From: Camellia lanceoleosa
Lineage: Eukaryota; Streptophyta; Magnoliopsida; Ericales; Theaceae
Direction of reading: 5' to 3'
DNA: 64,000 nucleotides
Assembly (NCBI GenBank): GCA_025200525.1
Contig: CM045762.1
Coordinates: 78,799,217-78,863,216, forward strand
Shown piece after piece: positions 34,557 through 46,360 of the stretch; position 1 is the stretch's first letter; each line of letters starts with the position of its first letter. The translations under genes were made by a program, and so were the position numbers. The notes beneath the pieces are model-generated. The model searched no databases. It had not been told where the DNA came from and was given only the letters and a program-made list of their open reading frames with translations.

Positions 34557-35018
34557 TGTAAGAATATCCATAAAGTGGCCCATATACCACATGTTTTATT
34601 TATTTATATTATATATATTTAATTGGTTTAATGACTAATTAATTGGTTTAATGACCAATTAATTAGTTTAATGGTTAATGGGTAACTAATGTCTGTTTAA
34701 TATCCCATATGGTGGTTTCATTGGACTTTACAACTTCCCTGATGGTGGGAAGTTATAAGGAGTTACAATTGGATATGGGTCCAAGCCTATCTATATATAT
34801 GCCTGTGATAGCCATCAAACAGAGACATTGTTTTTGTGCATAGAATAGGCTTGAAACTCTATCCATTTCATTTTTCTCATATGGTTCTGTAAAAGTGTTC
34901 TGCGAGTGGGCTTTTTATATATTCAAGATTTGATCACTCAAGGATAAAGATTCAAAGGCTTGAACATCATGGCAGGAGGTATTCTTCTTTCTAAATTAAA
35001 ATTAATTTAATTCTCACA
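34557..35018 (+). repeat. 3' LTR of the copia element
   Basis: 462 bp, the partner of 16344-16804. It is followed by the target duplication CTGGC. Confidence 0.95.
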
Positions 35019-35023
35019 CTGGC

Positions 35024-37284
35024 CACCTTTCAAACTAGGGACGTAGTACCCACAAAATGATTTCCCAAAATTTTAAAGGATTGAATTTTTTTATCAATCG
35101 TGTTGTCTCCATAAAAAATCTACACAAAAGCATCATTTTAAAGACTCTGACCGGTAAGAATCTATTCACTTATTTTGTGGCGCTAAATTCTTACTGATTA
35201 TAATCTATAAATGGATGCTTTTGTAGAAGATATTTGTGGGAATTGATCATTTTTCTTTTTTTACTTTTAGTTTTGTTGTGATATTTTTTTCTCCTCGTAC
35301 AATATTTTCGGCTCATCAAATCGACTAATTTAAGAAACCAATCCCACTATTCACTAGTAGGAGAGTCCATTTAAAGCTTGAGCAAAATCTCTTATGGACT
35401 GATCCCAATAATTCATTTTATTACTCTTCAACTAACAATCTGAAGTCAGTCTTTAAGAATAGTATTTCCTTTCCTTTCAAATATCATTCTTTTCCACCTT
35501 ACTTACCTTTCAAACATTCCAACTTACAACCAAGATATTTACTCTACCTCAAATGGGAGGGTTGAAAAGAAGGGTAACCAACGATCTTGAGTAAGACATT
35601 TACCCACTTTTCCACTATTCGCCTTTAAGTGATACTGGGTTTTCCTTGCATGTTCTAAATAAGGGCGCACAATTTATAAACTAGTTAAAGATAATGAAAG
35701 AATTGTTACCTACTTAAAAGTCCTTGAATACTATGCTATCAAGAAAGCAAGATTGATTTGAATACCATTTGACCAAGTTCGAAGTTTTTTTCTTTCTCGA
35801 ACTCTTGACTAAATTGATGAAAGAGTTGGCGACTATTTGAAGGGTCTTTGACACTAATTATGTGATCACTACTCTCTTGTAGCGCTAATACAAAAGAATT
35901 GACTATCGAGTGTTAAAACAGGAGTATTAGACTTCGAAGCTTGAAAGAGCTTGACAAATAGACCGCAGAGCTAAAGTGCCCTAGAACTACTAAGCAATTT
36001 CCCAAGAAATCGACGTGTATCTCTTCCAAAAAACAGAGGGAATTTTCTCTCTAAGAAAAACCTATAAGCAAACCTACCTTTCCTAAGACTTAAAACAGGG
36101 CTAACCTAATAGACCTACCTCTTTCTACGAGCACTAAAACTTAAGAGTATCAAAACTGAACTACTAGCTTTGATCGGTTCCTTCTTCTGGTTTGGGTGTA
36201 GGTTCAACTCCACTGAAATTCAAATTACAATTGTCCCTTTCTTCACTTATAGGTTTACCTAGAAGTCAAAGTGATGATCTCGTCCCTTTCAACTATCAAT
36301 CCATTGACTAAGAAGGGAGATTAGAACAAAATTCACAAAAAGGAAAAGGAAAAAAAAAAATCTCTAAAGACAAAATTTGTTAGCACAAGATCGATTGAGT
36401 ATCAATAATGCCTTGAACAAAGCTACTAAATAAAGTAGAACCCTTGAACAAGAGACATAAGCCTAAAAGCAAGAGAAAGCAAGTTTCATTTACCGTTGGA
36501 ACTGGAGTAGCAGAACTAGCATGACAAACAATGCTTGGCACTTTGTCAACTAAGGCCCACTTATTCTATATTGAAAAAGAATTCTTAGCTCAATACCCTT
36601 TCATCGCCTTCTCTCGCTATTGAAAGTCCTTATAGAACAACTACTGCAGGAGTCTTTCAATCCCCTATATGAAAGGATACTTTATTTGGTCAAAATCACT
36701 TTCTAGAACAAGCAAGAAGAGGCCAAGTGGTTTACTTCATAATGGTTCTTTAACTGGCATTTGACTCAAACCACTTGTCGTATTTAAACTAACTATTGAT
36801 AAAGAGAGAATTAATTCAAGATCACCTTGCGCTCTTCAACCCAAAAATGAGTCTTTATCAAAGTACCTGCGATGGGGTAAGCGCAATGAGCCTCAGCTAG
36901 AGTCTTGATACTAGCTAACGAAAAAAGAACTGCAAAGAAATAGTTGTTATACAACTCCTAAAGCTATACATAGCACTTTTTGAAACAAGAAGTGGACTAT
37001 TTTTTTCTAAAAGTCACTGTGAAAAGGGTTTTCTGTCTACGAGCACTTTTTGCTTTCACAAAAGTTTAACAACTTATTAAACTTTAATTGTAATTGAAAC
37101 ACTCACTTCTCCAACTATAACCTCCATCTAGATTCAGAAACGAAAGTGGACAGAACTTAGTAAAGAGACTTTCATCTATATTCCGACAAAAAAATTAAAA
37201 TAAAATTTTACTCGAATAATGTGGTATCTATAGTGCATTTTTGTTGTTTTCTCATACTAATGGGATCAACTCTAGTGTTGACTA
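35024..37284. other. Unassigned non-coding stretch, part organelle-like in texture
   Basis: No ORF of note. From about 35440 to 37190 the composition is more balanced than the flanks. Phrases such as CGAAGCTTGAAAGAGCTTGA, TTTCCTTTCCTTTCAA and GTAGCGCTAATACAAAAG resemble plant mitochondrial intergenic DNA, so it could be an old organelle-to-nucleus insertion. I recognise no mitochondrial gene in it. Confidence 0.3.
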
Positions 37285-37289
37285 GTGTC

Positions 37290-37665
37290 TGTTGAGATCA
37301 CCCCATGTGAAAGGGGTGATTCTCTTCTTCTCTTCTGGTGAGAACACAGCTACAACATTTTAAGGATTGCGGCTGCCAACCGACAAGCCGCAATCAAGGA
37401 AGACAGCCACCGAATGAGCTGGCCATGCCAACCTCTCCACCTACCTCATCTGTAATGTGTATATATAGAGAAGGTGAGAGCAGAGAGAATATAGAGTGAG
37501 TACTGAGTTATATAGAGAGACAGAAAGTGTGAGTTGTGTAATCCTCCTCTTGTTGATATATATATTGATATCGCTCCCGTGGACGTAGGCTGGATTGCCA
37601 AACCATGTTAAAACTCGTGTGTTATTACTTGTGTGTGTTTCCTGGTGTGCCCCCGATCCCCAACA
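37290..37665 (+). repeat. 5' LTR of the short copia element
   Basis: 376 bp with TGTTG/CAACA ends. A TATATATAG box at about 37460 probably drives transcription. GCGGCTGCCAACCGACAAGCCGC near 37368-37390 can form a hairpin. Confidence 0.93.
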
Positions 37666-37681
37666 AGTGGTATCAGAGCCC
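37666..37681 (+). promoter_or_regulatory. Primer binding site (tRNA-iMet)
   Basis: AGTGGTATCAGAGCCC directly follows the 5' LTR and matches the initiator tRNA-Met 3' end. Confidence 0.9.
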
Positions 37682-37929
37682 GGGTGGTGAAAAATCGAGT
37701 TTTTTTCGAAAGTTTCCAGATTTCAAAGTGCTCGAAATCAATTTTTGAGTACACCAGGAGCAAGAACTCCAGGAGAGGAGTCCAGAACAGCAAAAACCAA
37801 GCCCAGAAGAGCTACCATGCGCTCCTAGAAGAACGCGAGTGAATTCCACTCTCAGCATGCGCCCCACGCGCCATCCAAAGGAAGAAGACGAGTAGGGGTG
37901 CGCGTGGTGCTGACGTCAGCCGACATCAT

Positions 37930-38060
37930 CTGAGCCGAGCCGAGCCGCCAGCTTCGTTGACCAAGTCGTAGACCATCGAGCCAAGCCGCGCTTCTGAGCC
38001 GCGTTGACCGAGCTGCTAAGCCGAGTTGACCGCCACCGCTGGCCGCTGACTAGCGTTGAT
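37930..38060 (+). repeat. GC-rich leader repeats of the short copia element
   Basis: Variants of GAGCCGAGCCGAG and GCGTTGACCGAG recur (CCGAGTTGACCG, CGTTGACCAAG) just before gag. The AT-rich surroundings make the stretch stand out. It may be a structured leader. Confidence 0.6.
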
Positions 38061-38347
38061 GACGGAGAAATTATCCGATGCATCTCAGACGCACCAGATT
38101 CTACCGATACGAACCGTTAAAATTGTTTTGGCTTGATCTAAGCCATTTGAGGTCCGATTTGGGTGAGCCAATAGTGTTTTCCAATTAATTGGAATATTTC
38201 AAACACATCCGTACGGTCAGATTTTGCAAATAAGCTTTCAAAAATTTGCAGTTTTTATTTTGGCAATCCGAAGTACTTTTCCGGCTAATTTGAGTAGTCC
38301 GGACTTCACAGCAAAGCCTATTTTTCAGACAGAGATCACTTTTCTGG

Positions 38348-39690
38348 ATGATGGAGGAATCCACATCAGTTTCAGGGCCGATGATTCGGTTGAACGCTTC
38401 TAATTATGCGATATGGAAGCCGCGGATGGAGAACATCCTGTATTGTAGAGACTTGTTTGACTCTATAGCGCTAAAGAGGGTCAAACCAGATGAAGACAAG
38501 GATGGGGACTGGATAAAAACCAACCGGAAGACTGTTGGTCAAATGAGACAGTGGATTGACCACAGTGTGTTCCACCATGTTGCGCAAGAGACGGACGCCT
38601 ATGCCCTATGGATGAAATTAGAGGGCATGTACCAGTCCAAGACCGTACGGAACAAAGCCTTGATAATGAGAAGGCTTATAAACCTGAAGCTGAAGAGTGG
38701 TGTGTCTGTTGTTGAACACACCAGTGAATTTCACAGCCTTGTGAACCAGCTTGCATCAATCAAAATGGAGTTGGAGGATGAGATGCAAGCATTATTATTC
38801 TTAGTTCCTTACCAGACAGTTGGGAGATGTTGGTGGTTTCTCTTAGTAATTCTGCACCCGAAGGGAAGCTGACCATGGGGATGGTCACAGACGCCTTATT
38901 CAACGAGGAGGCAAGGAAGAGAGAGATGGGAGGAGAGCCCTGTGCCCTTGTCACGAAAGTAGAGGCGAGATAGAGAAAGCGGTAGAGGAAGTAAAAGCAA
39001 ATGGTGTTCACAGTCCAGACAAGGGAACACGAGGAGGTGCTTTTACTGTGATCAAGAGGATCACGTAATAAGAGATTGCCCAGAGAAAAAGGCAAACAGA
39101 CAAGCGAAAGAGAAGGCTAAGGGACACGGAGGTCCCTCAACTACAACAGTTGTAGTGAATTCCTCTGACGATGAAGAGGTGATGCTTACAGTCTCATCAA
39201 AGTTGGAGACACCCGGCTGGATTTTGGATTCAGGGTGTACGTTCCACATATGTGTGGATAGGAAGCTTTTCTCCACTTACCGAAGAGTTAGCGGTAGCAT
39301 TATCCGAATGGCCAACAACACAGTGAACAGAGTTGTCGGCATAGGGACAGTGCGGTTCCTTACTAAGGATGGAAGAAAAGTAATTTTATCTGAGGTCCGA
39401 CATGTGCCAGGAGTACGGAGGAATCTAATCTCCCTGAGTATGCTAGATCTAAAAGGAAATTGTTTCAAATCTAGTGGCGGGGTTCTTCATGTATACAGAG
39501 ATGATAAAGAAATGTTGTAAGGCAAATTGTGCAACAAACTGTACAGACTGGAAGGAGAAGTTTTGACAAAGATGAGTGTTGTCAAATGCCAGTCGAAGGG
39601 TACAAAGAGAGAACATACGCAACCAAAGCGTATGACTAAGCAAGACTTTCATCAGGAATGGCAAAAAAGGTGTACGGGAACGCAATGAGG
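38348..39690 (+). pseudogene. Copia gag plus protease start, frameshifted
   Basis: Gag opens MMEESTSVSGPMIRLNASNY and has the UBN2 pattern (YAIWKPRMENIL, AYALWMKLEGMYQSK, LVNQLASIKMELEDE). A base lost near 38805 shifts the frame: SSLPDSWEMLVVSLSNSAPE is read one frame over, followed by stops near 38972. The original frame resumes at the knuckle CFYCDQEDHVIRDC (39038-39079). At 39155-39520 comes WILDSGCTFHIC with the aspartic protease D-S-G (Asp codon at 39227) and HVPGVRRNLISL. A TAA at 39518 precedes CNKLYRLEGE, the start of the next domain, after which pol is gone. Confidence 0.9.
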
Positions 39691-40547
39691 CAGTTCGAAG
39701 GTGCACAGATCTGAGCCAGTGAAGTCAATCTTGAAGAAAATTCAGAGCAAAGAAACCAAGTCGATAAAGACTGTGCCAGTGAAGAAGAGAGTTTCTTTTT
39801 CTCTCGTGTTAGAGACATTTTGCAACCTCTCAAAAGATGCATGAAAGGGAGGGATGCAATGTCGAGTCGCAGTGAGCTTTGCAATGCACTCCAATAAGGG
39901 GGTGCGAGCACTATGCATAGAGTTGCATAGTGGTAACTTGTACAAACCAATAGAAGTTGTCTTAGCAGAAGGGCTAACTGTCAAACATCAGTACGGATGT
40001 ACAAGTGAGACAGAACCGAACATCAGGGATTGCAGCACAGACAGCAGGCGTATGAGATCGCTGGGAAGTTGGTTTGAAGTGCAGAAAACAAAGGCTGGTT
40101 GTTCAGAAATAAGCTCCGAGCAAGGAAAATTGAGGATGTTGATGTGTCAAAACTCTGAAGTTTTCTAGTTGCTCCCGTGCTCATCATGCAAGGAGTTGCA
40201 CGGTAGTGTCAGGCACTCCAAGCAGGGGGTGCAGGACATCCAATCAGGGGGTGTCGAATATCTTGGTTGCGCAAGTTCAAGCATAGCAGGTGAAGACATC
40301 CGAGACAGGAAGCGGGGAAGAGAACTGTGAGAGACAGGAGCAGAGACTCTCTCCAAATCAAAGAGTGGTGTGAGTTGAGTTGAGGATGTAGGATTCCCTC
40401 CTCCTCTTGTATCTCTGGTGTGTTATCTCTAGCTTCAGGGGTGCAGACGTCTCAGTGAAGAGATGAAGACTATGTTGAAATTTGGGCGTGACAAGGCCAG
40501 TAGCAGTGTGTGCAATAGATCACCTCACATGGGTTGAGGGGGTGATT
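39691..40547 (+). other. 3' non-coding part of the short copia element
   Basis: No pol domain. The phrase CTCCAATAAGGGGGTGC and variants (CTCCAAGCAGGGGGTGC, ATCCAATCAGGGGGTGT) occur at about 39889, 40216 and 40239. Each holds a purine run like a polypurine tract. The functional tract is probably GGGTTGAGGGGGTGAT just before the 3' LTR. Confidence 0.6.
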
Positions 40548-40923
40548 TGTTCAGATCACCCCATGTGAAATGGGTGATTCTCTTCTTCTCTTCTGGTGAG
40601 AACACAGCTACAACATTTCAAGGATTGCGGCTACCAACCGACAAGCCGCAATCAAGAAAGACGGCCACCGAATGAGCTGGACATGCCAACCTCTCCACCT
40701 ACCTCCTCTGTAATGTGTATATATAGAGAAGGTGAGAGCAGAGAGAATATAGAGTGAGTACTGAATTATATAGAGAGACAGAGAGTGTGAGTTGTGTAAT
40801 CCTCATCTTGTTGATATATATATTGATATCGTTCCTGTGGACGTAGGCTGGATTGCCGAACCACGTTAAAACTCGTGTGTTATTGCTTGTGTGTGTTTCC
40901 TGATGTGCTTCCGATCCCCAATA
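40548..40923 (+). repeat. 3' LTR of the short copia element
   Basis: 376 bp, the partner of 37290-37665. The terminal CAACA is changed to CAATA. Confidence 0.93.
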
Positions 40924-40928
40924 GTGTC

Positions 40929-41596
40929 AAAGAGGATCAATGTAATTTACCTATACCTAATTTCAGTACTTTTTTAAGCAACTTTTACCAAAAAGCATAT
41001 CGTGACTCCTTTTTTTTCACTCTCATAAATACGCAAAACTAATAGGACCTTACATCAATTGAATCAGCACCTGAAGAAGAATGTGCTTCACGCTTTGAAG
41101 TGACTTGTAATGGCTGCTTACTGGTATTTTCCATTGAAAGGGATTGCTAGCAATTTGGATATATATTAAAAGAAATATTTTGAAAAATGCTACAGTACAC
41201 AACTTCCTAATCATAACAAAGTTGCAATTTTTTATAGTGTTAATTACAAATTATTATGGTGTAATTGCCAAGGCCCCATTGTATACAGGAACTCTTAGTT
41301 GTGACACTTTATGATTATATTATGAATGTTATGATTTTATTAATTTTTGAATAATTCTATTAATGCTAACACTGTTACTAAAAATCTTACTAAATATGCA
41401 AAAGAGTTGTCCCAAAAACATTTGATATGTGGACATCCAATGTTGTTTGAACACATGGTTTCAGCACGTAGTGAGCAAAAAGTTATAAGTTTTGTGGTGC
41501 TAAAATTATGTCATTTTGTGGTCCAGTCACTAATTTTTGTGGTTTATGCACTTCGATAAATCAAGATTTTAAAAATAAAAATTTTAGAATAAAATT
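40929..41596. other. AT-rich intergenic DNA
   Basis: No gene or transposon end was recognised. A 70-codon ORF at 41347-41559 has no recognisable features. Confidence 0.5.
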
Positions 41597-42017
41597 CAGT
41601 GTGTTTGGTTTGAGTTTTCTGGATTAAATTTTTTGAAAACTGAGTTTTTTGGTTTTCGTATTGTTTTGTTTTTAGTGAATATTTTTTAAATTTTAAACAT
41701 TTTTTTACTTTTTTAGATGTACCTTAGTTAGAGGTATCTAAAAGTAAAAATTTATGAAAAATATTTTAAAAATTAATAAATATATAGAAATACAAAAAAT
41801 TCTTGTATTTTTTTGTATTTTGGATATTTAGTGAATTTTTAAAAGATTTTTTTTACAATTTTTTTACTTTTTAGGTGTATTTATGTTAGGTGTGTTTAAA
41901 AAGTAAAAAAATTGCTTAAAATATTAAAAAAATTCAGTAAAAACAAAAAAAACACGGAAAATAAGAAAGTAGAATTTTCTGAAAAGTGTTTTGGAAAACT
42001 AGTAACCAAGCACAGTG
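41597..42017. mobile_element. MITE, about 420 bp, CAGTGTG family, copy 1
   Basis: The left end CAGTGTGTTTGGTTTGAGTTTTC mirrors the right end CACTGTGCTTGGTTACTAGTTTTC read on the other strand. The inside is AT-rich with internal repeats of a TTTTTTACTTTTTAGRTGTA phrase. A related copy is at 43531-43960. The target duplication is not clear. Confidence 0.75.
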
Positions 42018-43530
42018 TTACTTTTTATAGAGGAGATATTTTAGTTCTCAACAGTGTCATTGTCGGACTTTTATTGATGAATTATTACTTTTTTAGTACC
42101 AAATTTATTTTTCTCAAAAAGTAAAATATTTGGCACTAAATTATTTTTACCTAAATGTGCATTTATTAACGGTATTTTTTAATTTTTGTCGGTAAATGCT
42201 CTTTTTTAACTTTTCGAAACAATCTTTTATTAACAATTCTCGAGACAACAAGAATTGGTCCCAAAAAATTTCTTTTAGAGACAAAACAGTTTGATCCCTA
42301 TAATCTTTGTAGTAACGGTTTTGCTTTGTCGGTTTAGTATAAAAGAAGGATTCGCATGATATTTTAAAGAATTTTATAAAAACTTATTGAACTTTAAATT
42401 AGGAATAAATGAAAAAATGGTAAAATTTAATTTATAAATGTCATTTTTCCTAACTTTTATTACAAAGTATGTATTATTGATTACTTATCTTCTAAATCTC
42501 AAAGAATTAAAAGAGATACGTATTTAAATATAATCTTTCAATCGATTTATTTGATTTTAGTGTAAAAGTTTTCAAAATCGAAGTAGATCGTACGTTGTGA
42601 AAACATACCAAAAACCAAAACTTTCCATCAATTTTGAGCAGTTAGTTCTGCTTTATCAGTTTTTCTTAGACACATCTTATGTAAATGGGAATGGTCACTT
42701 TATTAGAATTATCATTCTAACAAAAAGTGAGAATACATATTCATAAACCTCATTAGAAAAGCCAAAAAAAATTACTGAAAAGAAAAACCAAAACCAAAAA
42801 CAAAACTATTCTATCTACTTTTTTTTTTTTAACACGTCTTTTTATAAAAAAAAAAATTAAAAAAATCACCAAAAAAATCAAATCTCAAAAACAACCTTAA
42901 GTGAATAGCACGCCAACTATGAACTTAATAACAATAATTTCATGAGATTAAAAAGATGTATACAATCTATCATAATTAATGTAATTATGTATTTCAATTT
43001 AAAAAGTTAAATTTTTTTTATTTATTATGATTCAATAGTCAATTCTAATTAATGTAATGCACTTCAAATTTTTGTTTTATAGTTTTTGTAAATTTTTGTG
43101 ATTTATTTTGAATTTAATAAATAAACTCAAATTAAAGCCCATATAGACCAGGCCAGACCCGAAACCTACAAATTCATATTTTTAAGCACATGAATAGGAC
43201 TTGAGCTTTATAAATATCCATGGAGTTCCTCGTCAAAACCCATGGACCTAGGACTAGGCCTTAAATTTTCATGTCACACCGGCCCGTTGCCGAGACTTGC
43301 ACATTTCTTTCTCTAAATCAAGGAATAAATATTCCATTTCATCATGGAATTATTCTAAAACAAGTGTCTTAGTTTGTCCTCTATTGGCTACTACCACCAT
43401 TAGAATCAGTGGCAGAGTCAAGAAATTAAATCAGAGATGACACTTATTAATTATAATATTAAATTTTTTTATAAAAATATTTAACATAAAATTTTACCAT
43501 TAACTTCAAAAAAAGATTAAAAAAATTAAT
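42018..43530. other. AT-rich intergenic DNA
   Basis: No gene. A small inverted repeat (TAGTACCAAATTTATTTTT with AAAATATTTGGCACTA) lies at 42094-42140. Poly-A and poly-T tracts occur near 42820-42890. Confidence 0.5.
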
Positions 43531-43960
43531 CAGTGTGTTTGGTTTTAGTTTTCTGAAAACTAAGTTTTTTATTTTTCAATTTTTTTTTATTTTAGTGAAT
43601 ATTTTTTAAATTTTAAAAAACTTTTTATATTTTTTTTTAGATGCACATTACTTAGATATGTATCCAAATAGTAAAATATTTTTGAAAAAATATTTTAAAA
43701 AATTAATAAATACACAAAAATATGAAAAATGTACTCAATTTTCATATTATTTATATATTTTTTGGTATTTAGTGTATTTTATAAAGATTTTTTTCACAAA
43801 TATTATACTTTTTAGGTATGTTTATGTTAGGTGTGTGTAAAAATTAAAAAAAAAAATTGCTTAAAATATTAAAAAATTTTATTGAAAACATTAAAATACG
43901 GAAAATAAAAATATAATTTTTTTTGAAAATTGTTTTCTGAAAACTAGAACTGAATAAGCT
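43531..43960. mobile_element. MITE, about 430 bp, CAGTGTG family, copy 2
   Basis: It starts CAGTGTGTTTGGTTTTAGTT and keeps the same internal order as copy 1 (a TTTTTTAGATGCACATTACTTAG block, then AAAAATTAATAAATACACA). The right end is decayed but retains TTTTCTGAAAACTAG in inverted form. Confidence 0.65.
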
Positions 43961-44768
43961 AAATATTATTTGTAATTAGTGTATCATGGACAATATTAAA
44001 AAAAGTTATGGATATAAAGTTTTAAAATAAAATATATAATGATAAAGTAATTTTTTTATACAAAATATGCGTAAAAATTCAATATAATAGTTATACCACG
44101 TTATCATTAACATGTGATATCACCAACCAATAGTAAAGAAACACATAGAGAATGAACGCTACATGTCAAATGTAACTAATAATTCAATAATTTCTTTATT
44201 TTCATTGAGATTAATTATATTTGCATGTCAATAGTAATAGATATCACCATTATATTGAAATTTTCATAGATAACAGTATCTTAATCACTTTATTTTCAAT
44301 CAAAATAACTATTATTATTCTTATTATTTTAAAAATGTCATTGACATTTAAAATAATATTTTTATAATTTTTTTATTTAAAGTATTTTCTTTATGTTTGC
44401 TTTTAAAAAAAAAAAAAAAAAAATTGCAAAACCCAAGGGGGGCACGTGACCCCTCTGGCCCTTTGATAGCTCTGCCCCTAATTAGAATGAATGCTCATGT
44501 TAGCATCCTTACAGTGAATTAGAATAAGTATTCATTCTGTTTAACTTTCTATTTCATTCTCACTCTCATTTCGTTCTATCATACCAGACATGAATGAGAA
44601 CAAATATAAATAAATAAATAATCTAAATATGCCAAAATGGCATTTGCACCAATAGGACAACATTGTCATAATTTGGCATTTCATTACTCTTTATAGTTTT
44701 GACATTGTAATCTAAATGTGCCAAAATGACATTTATTATCAAATTTGACATTTTAATACTATAACATA
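43961..44768. other. AT-rich intergenic DNA
   Basis: No gene. A long poly-A run lies at 44405-44422, followed by GGGGGGCACGTGACCCCTCTGG. Confidence 0.5.
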
Positions 44769-44991
44769 GGGTTGGTTTGGGAAGTGGGTTGGTTTTTTAA
44801 TTTCTTGACTTTTTTGGCTATTTTAGCCTGGGCTAAAAAGCTTAGTTTGGAAAAGGCTTTTTGACTTTTTGGCTTTTTTGATTTTTTTTAATGAGAGAAG
44901 AGTGTAATGATTATAGGTTGAATGTGATGTTTTGTCTTTTATGATTAAAATAGCCAAAAAAAGCCCACTTTAACTCTTGCCAAACAGACCC
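44769..44991. mobile_element. MITE, about 223 bp, GGGT-TTTGG ends
   Basis: The left end GGGTTGGTTTGGGAAG pairs with the right end CTTGCCAAACAGACCC. It carries TTTTTGGCTATTTTAG and CTAAAATAGCCAAAAA-like inverted blocks inside. A related element is at 62814-63070. Only TA is shared at the flanks, so the duplication is unsure. Confidence 0.65.
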
Positions 44992-45573
44992 TACTAAATT
45001 ATAACTTTATTTCATTTTGATAATGCCCAGTGAAGTTAGTCTAAACTGGTCATTTAAGCAACCAACAGGTTACCAAACATGAGCAACATCATTCCAATAT
45101 AAAGAAATAATCTGAAATGTGCCTATATTCCACCAACAGCATAAGACTTTAAAATCCCAAGTGGCTCATTCCAAATAAAAAATAAAAAATAAAAATTATA
45201 GCACAAGTTATCCAAAACCCCAAACAATAACCCTAAAGAACTTCACGTAATAACACTGTCTAAGGCTTTATTTGGGAAGTAGTTAAAATAGTCAAAAAGT
45301 CACCATCAAAAGTCAATCTATTTTTTCTTTGGGCAGTGATTCGTCCCCCGAAAAGGGGGAGCCTGAATCCCCCGAAAATGCCAAATTAAGTATTAAAAAA
45401 AAAAAAAAAAACAGTTTTCCAAAAAAGGAAATTAGGAGGATTAGGGGGATTGTTTTTAGGGGGACAAATCATTTTTGTTTTTCTTTTTTAACTTTTTTTT
45501 TTTGTTTTACTTTTTTGTATTTCTTTTCATAAAAAGCCAAAGAATCATAAAAAATAAAATTCTCTAACGAACC
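44992..45573. other. Intergenic DNA with a possible MITE
   Basis: From about 45264, TAAGGCTTTATTTGGGAAG resembles PIF-type MITE ends, and TTCTCTAACGAACCTTA near 45560 is a weak mirror. The flanking triplets do not match, so I do not call it. There is a GTCCCCCGAAAAGGGGGAG hairpin near 45345. Confidence 0.4.
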
Positions 45574-45771
45574 TTAAGTACTCTTATCAGCTTTTGTAGC
45601 AGTAACAGTTGTTTGACCCCGAATCCTCCTCCTTACAAAGAGACCAAGCTTATAGCTAGGAGGGGCGTCACGGAGAATCGTAATAACAAGGCCTATGTGT
45701 TGGTGGTTACCACCACCATGAGGATGCTCCACCCGATTCATAGCAACACCACAAACCTTGGGCCAACAGTT
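45574..45771 (-). pseudogene. RPL8: Ribosomal protein uL2 (RPL8) C-terminal pseudogene fragment
   Basis: The minus strand encodes [20 protein letters not shown], then [26 protein letters not shown] and KADKST before the stop at 45574. This is the conserved C-terminal end of cytosolic uL2, which sits at the ribosomal peptidyl-transferase region. The [12 protein letters not shown] loop is intact. The 65 codons are open, but nothing upstream of NCWPK matches uL2, so roughly the last quarter of a protein of about 260 residues is present. The HIG-to-RRDAPP linker and the basic tail differ from plant uL2, and about three residues are lost near GLIAARR. It is most simply a truncated retrocopy or gene fragment. 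The identification is from memory of the family. Confidence 0.85.
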
Positions 45772-46360
45772 CAGATAGATTCCGGACTTGTGATCTGAAT
45801 TCTCGGCCCCATATGGAGGCTTGATCCTAAATAAATAGGAAAATGGTCAAAAGAATATTTTAAGATGTATAAAGATTGTCCAAACTTGACTAGTTCTCAA
45901 ATCTCATTTTTGGGATTTAGAAAATTTCTTGTGATCTACTAAAATTAGTGACACCACTAGGTACAAGATAGTTAAATAAAAAATTAAAAAAAAAAAAGTT
46001 TTATAAAGCCAAATAGGAGGTTTCTCTTTTTATTTTTTTCCTTTTTGAACTTTAAATTAGAAATTTTATGCAAACAAAAGACGAGGACAAAATTTGACTA
46101 GTAATAGAGCAATTACCCACTTATTGAGTGCATAACTTAGATTAATTTTACACCCTTGATCAAATGGAATGACAAAATAGGATTTATGTAGCCTTTTTCA
46201 AAGGAATTGAATTCATGATTCGTCTTTTGGAGGCAAGAGATTAGATAGATTCCCAAATTCACAAAAATCAAGCTGACTTGACTTATAAATGGGCGGTTAT
46301 GAACCTCGCTAGAGGTTTCTAACAATTACCTTACCTTTGTTTTTTAACTTATACTGTTCA
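45772..46360. other. AT-rich intergenic DNA
   Basis: No gene or element was recognised upstream of the uL2 fragment. Confidence 0.5.

Larger units (their letters stand above)
16344..35018 (+). mobile_element. Ty1/copia retrotransposon, outermost of a three-level nest
   Basis: Two LTRs of about 461 bp (16344-16804 and 34557-35018) begin TGTAAGAATATCC and end TTCTCACA. They are flanked by the 5-bp duplication CTGGC (16339-16343 and 35019-35023). A tRNA-iMet primer site follows the 5' LTR, and a purine tract precedes the 3' LTR. I count about 14 substitutions and one indel between the LTRs (roughly 97% identical, mostly transitions). The body is split by a solo LTR at 18093-32066. Without that insertion the element would be about 4.7 kb. 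It keeps gag and the reverse transcriptase/RNase H part but has lost protease and integrase. Confidence 0.95.
37290..40923 (+). mobile_element. Shortened Ty1/copia element (gag-protease only)
   Basis: LTRs of 376 bp (37290-37665 and 40548-40923) begin TGTTGAGATCACC and end GATCCCCAACA, or AATA in the 3' copy. The duplication GTGTC flanks the element (37285-37289 and 40924-40928). A tRNA-iMet primer site is at 37666. The LTRs differ at about 20 positions. Only 2.9 kb lies between them: gag, a zinc knuckle and a protease start. Integrase, RT and RNase H are absent, so it is a deletion derivative. Confidence 0.95.

Noticed and set aside
45264..45576. Possible PIF-type MITE
   Set aside because: The ends match poorly and the flanking triplets (TAA and TTA) are not the same.
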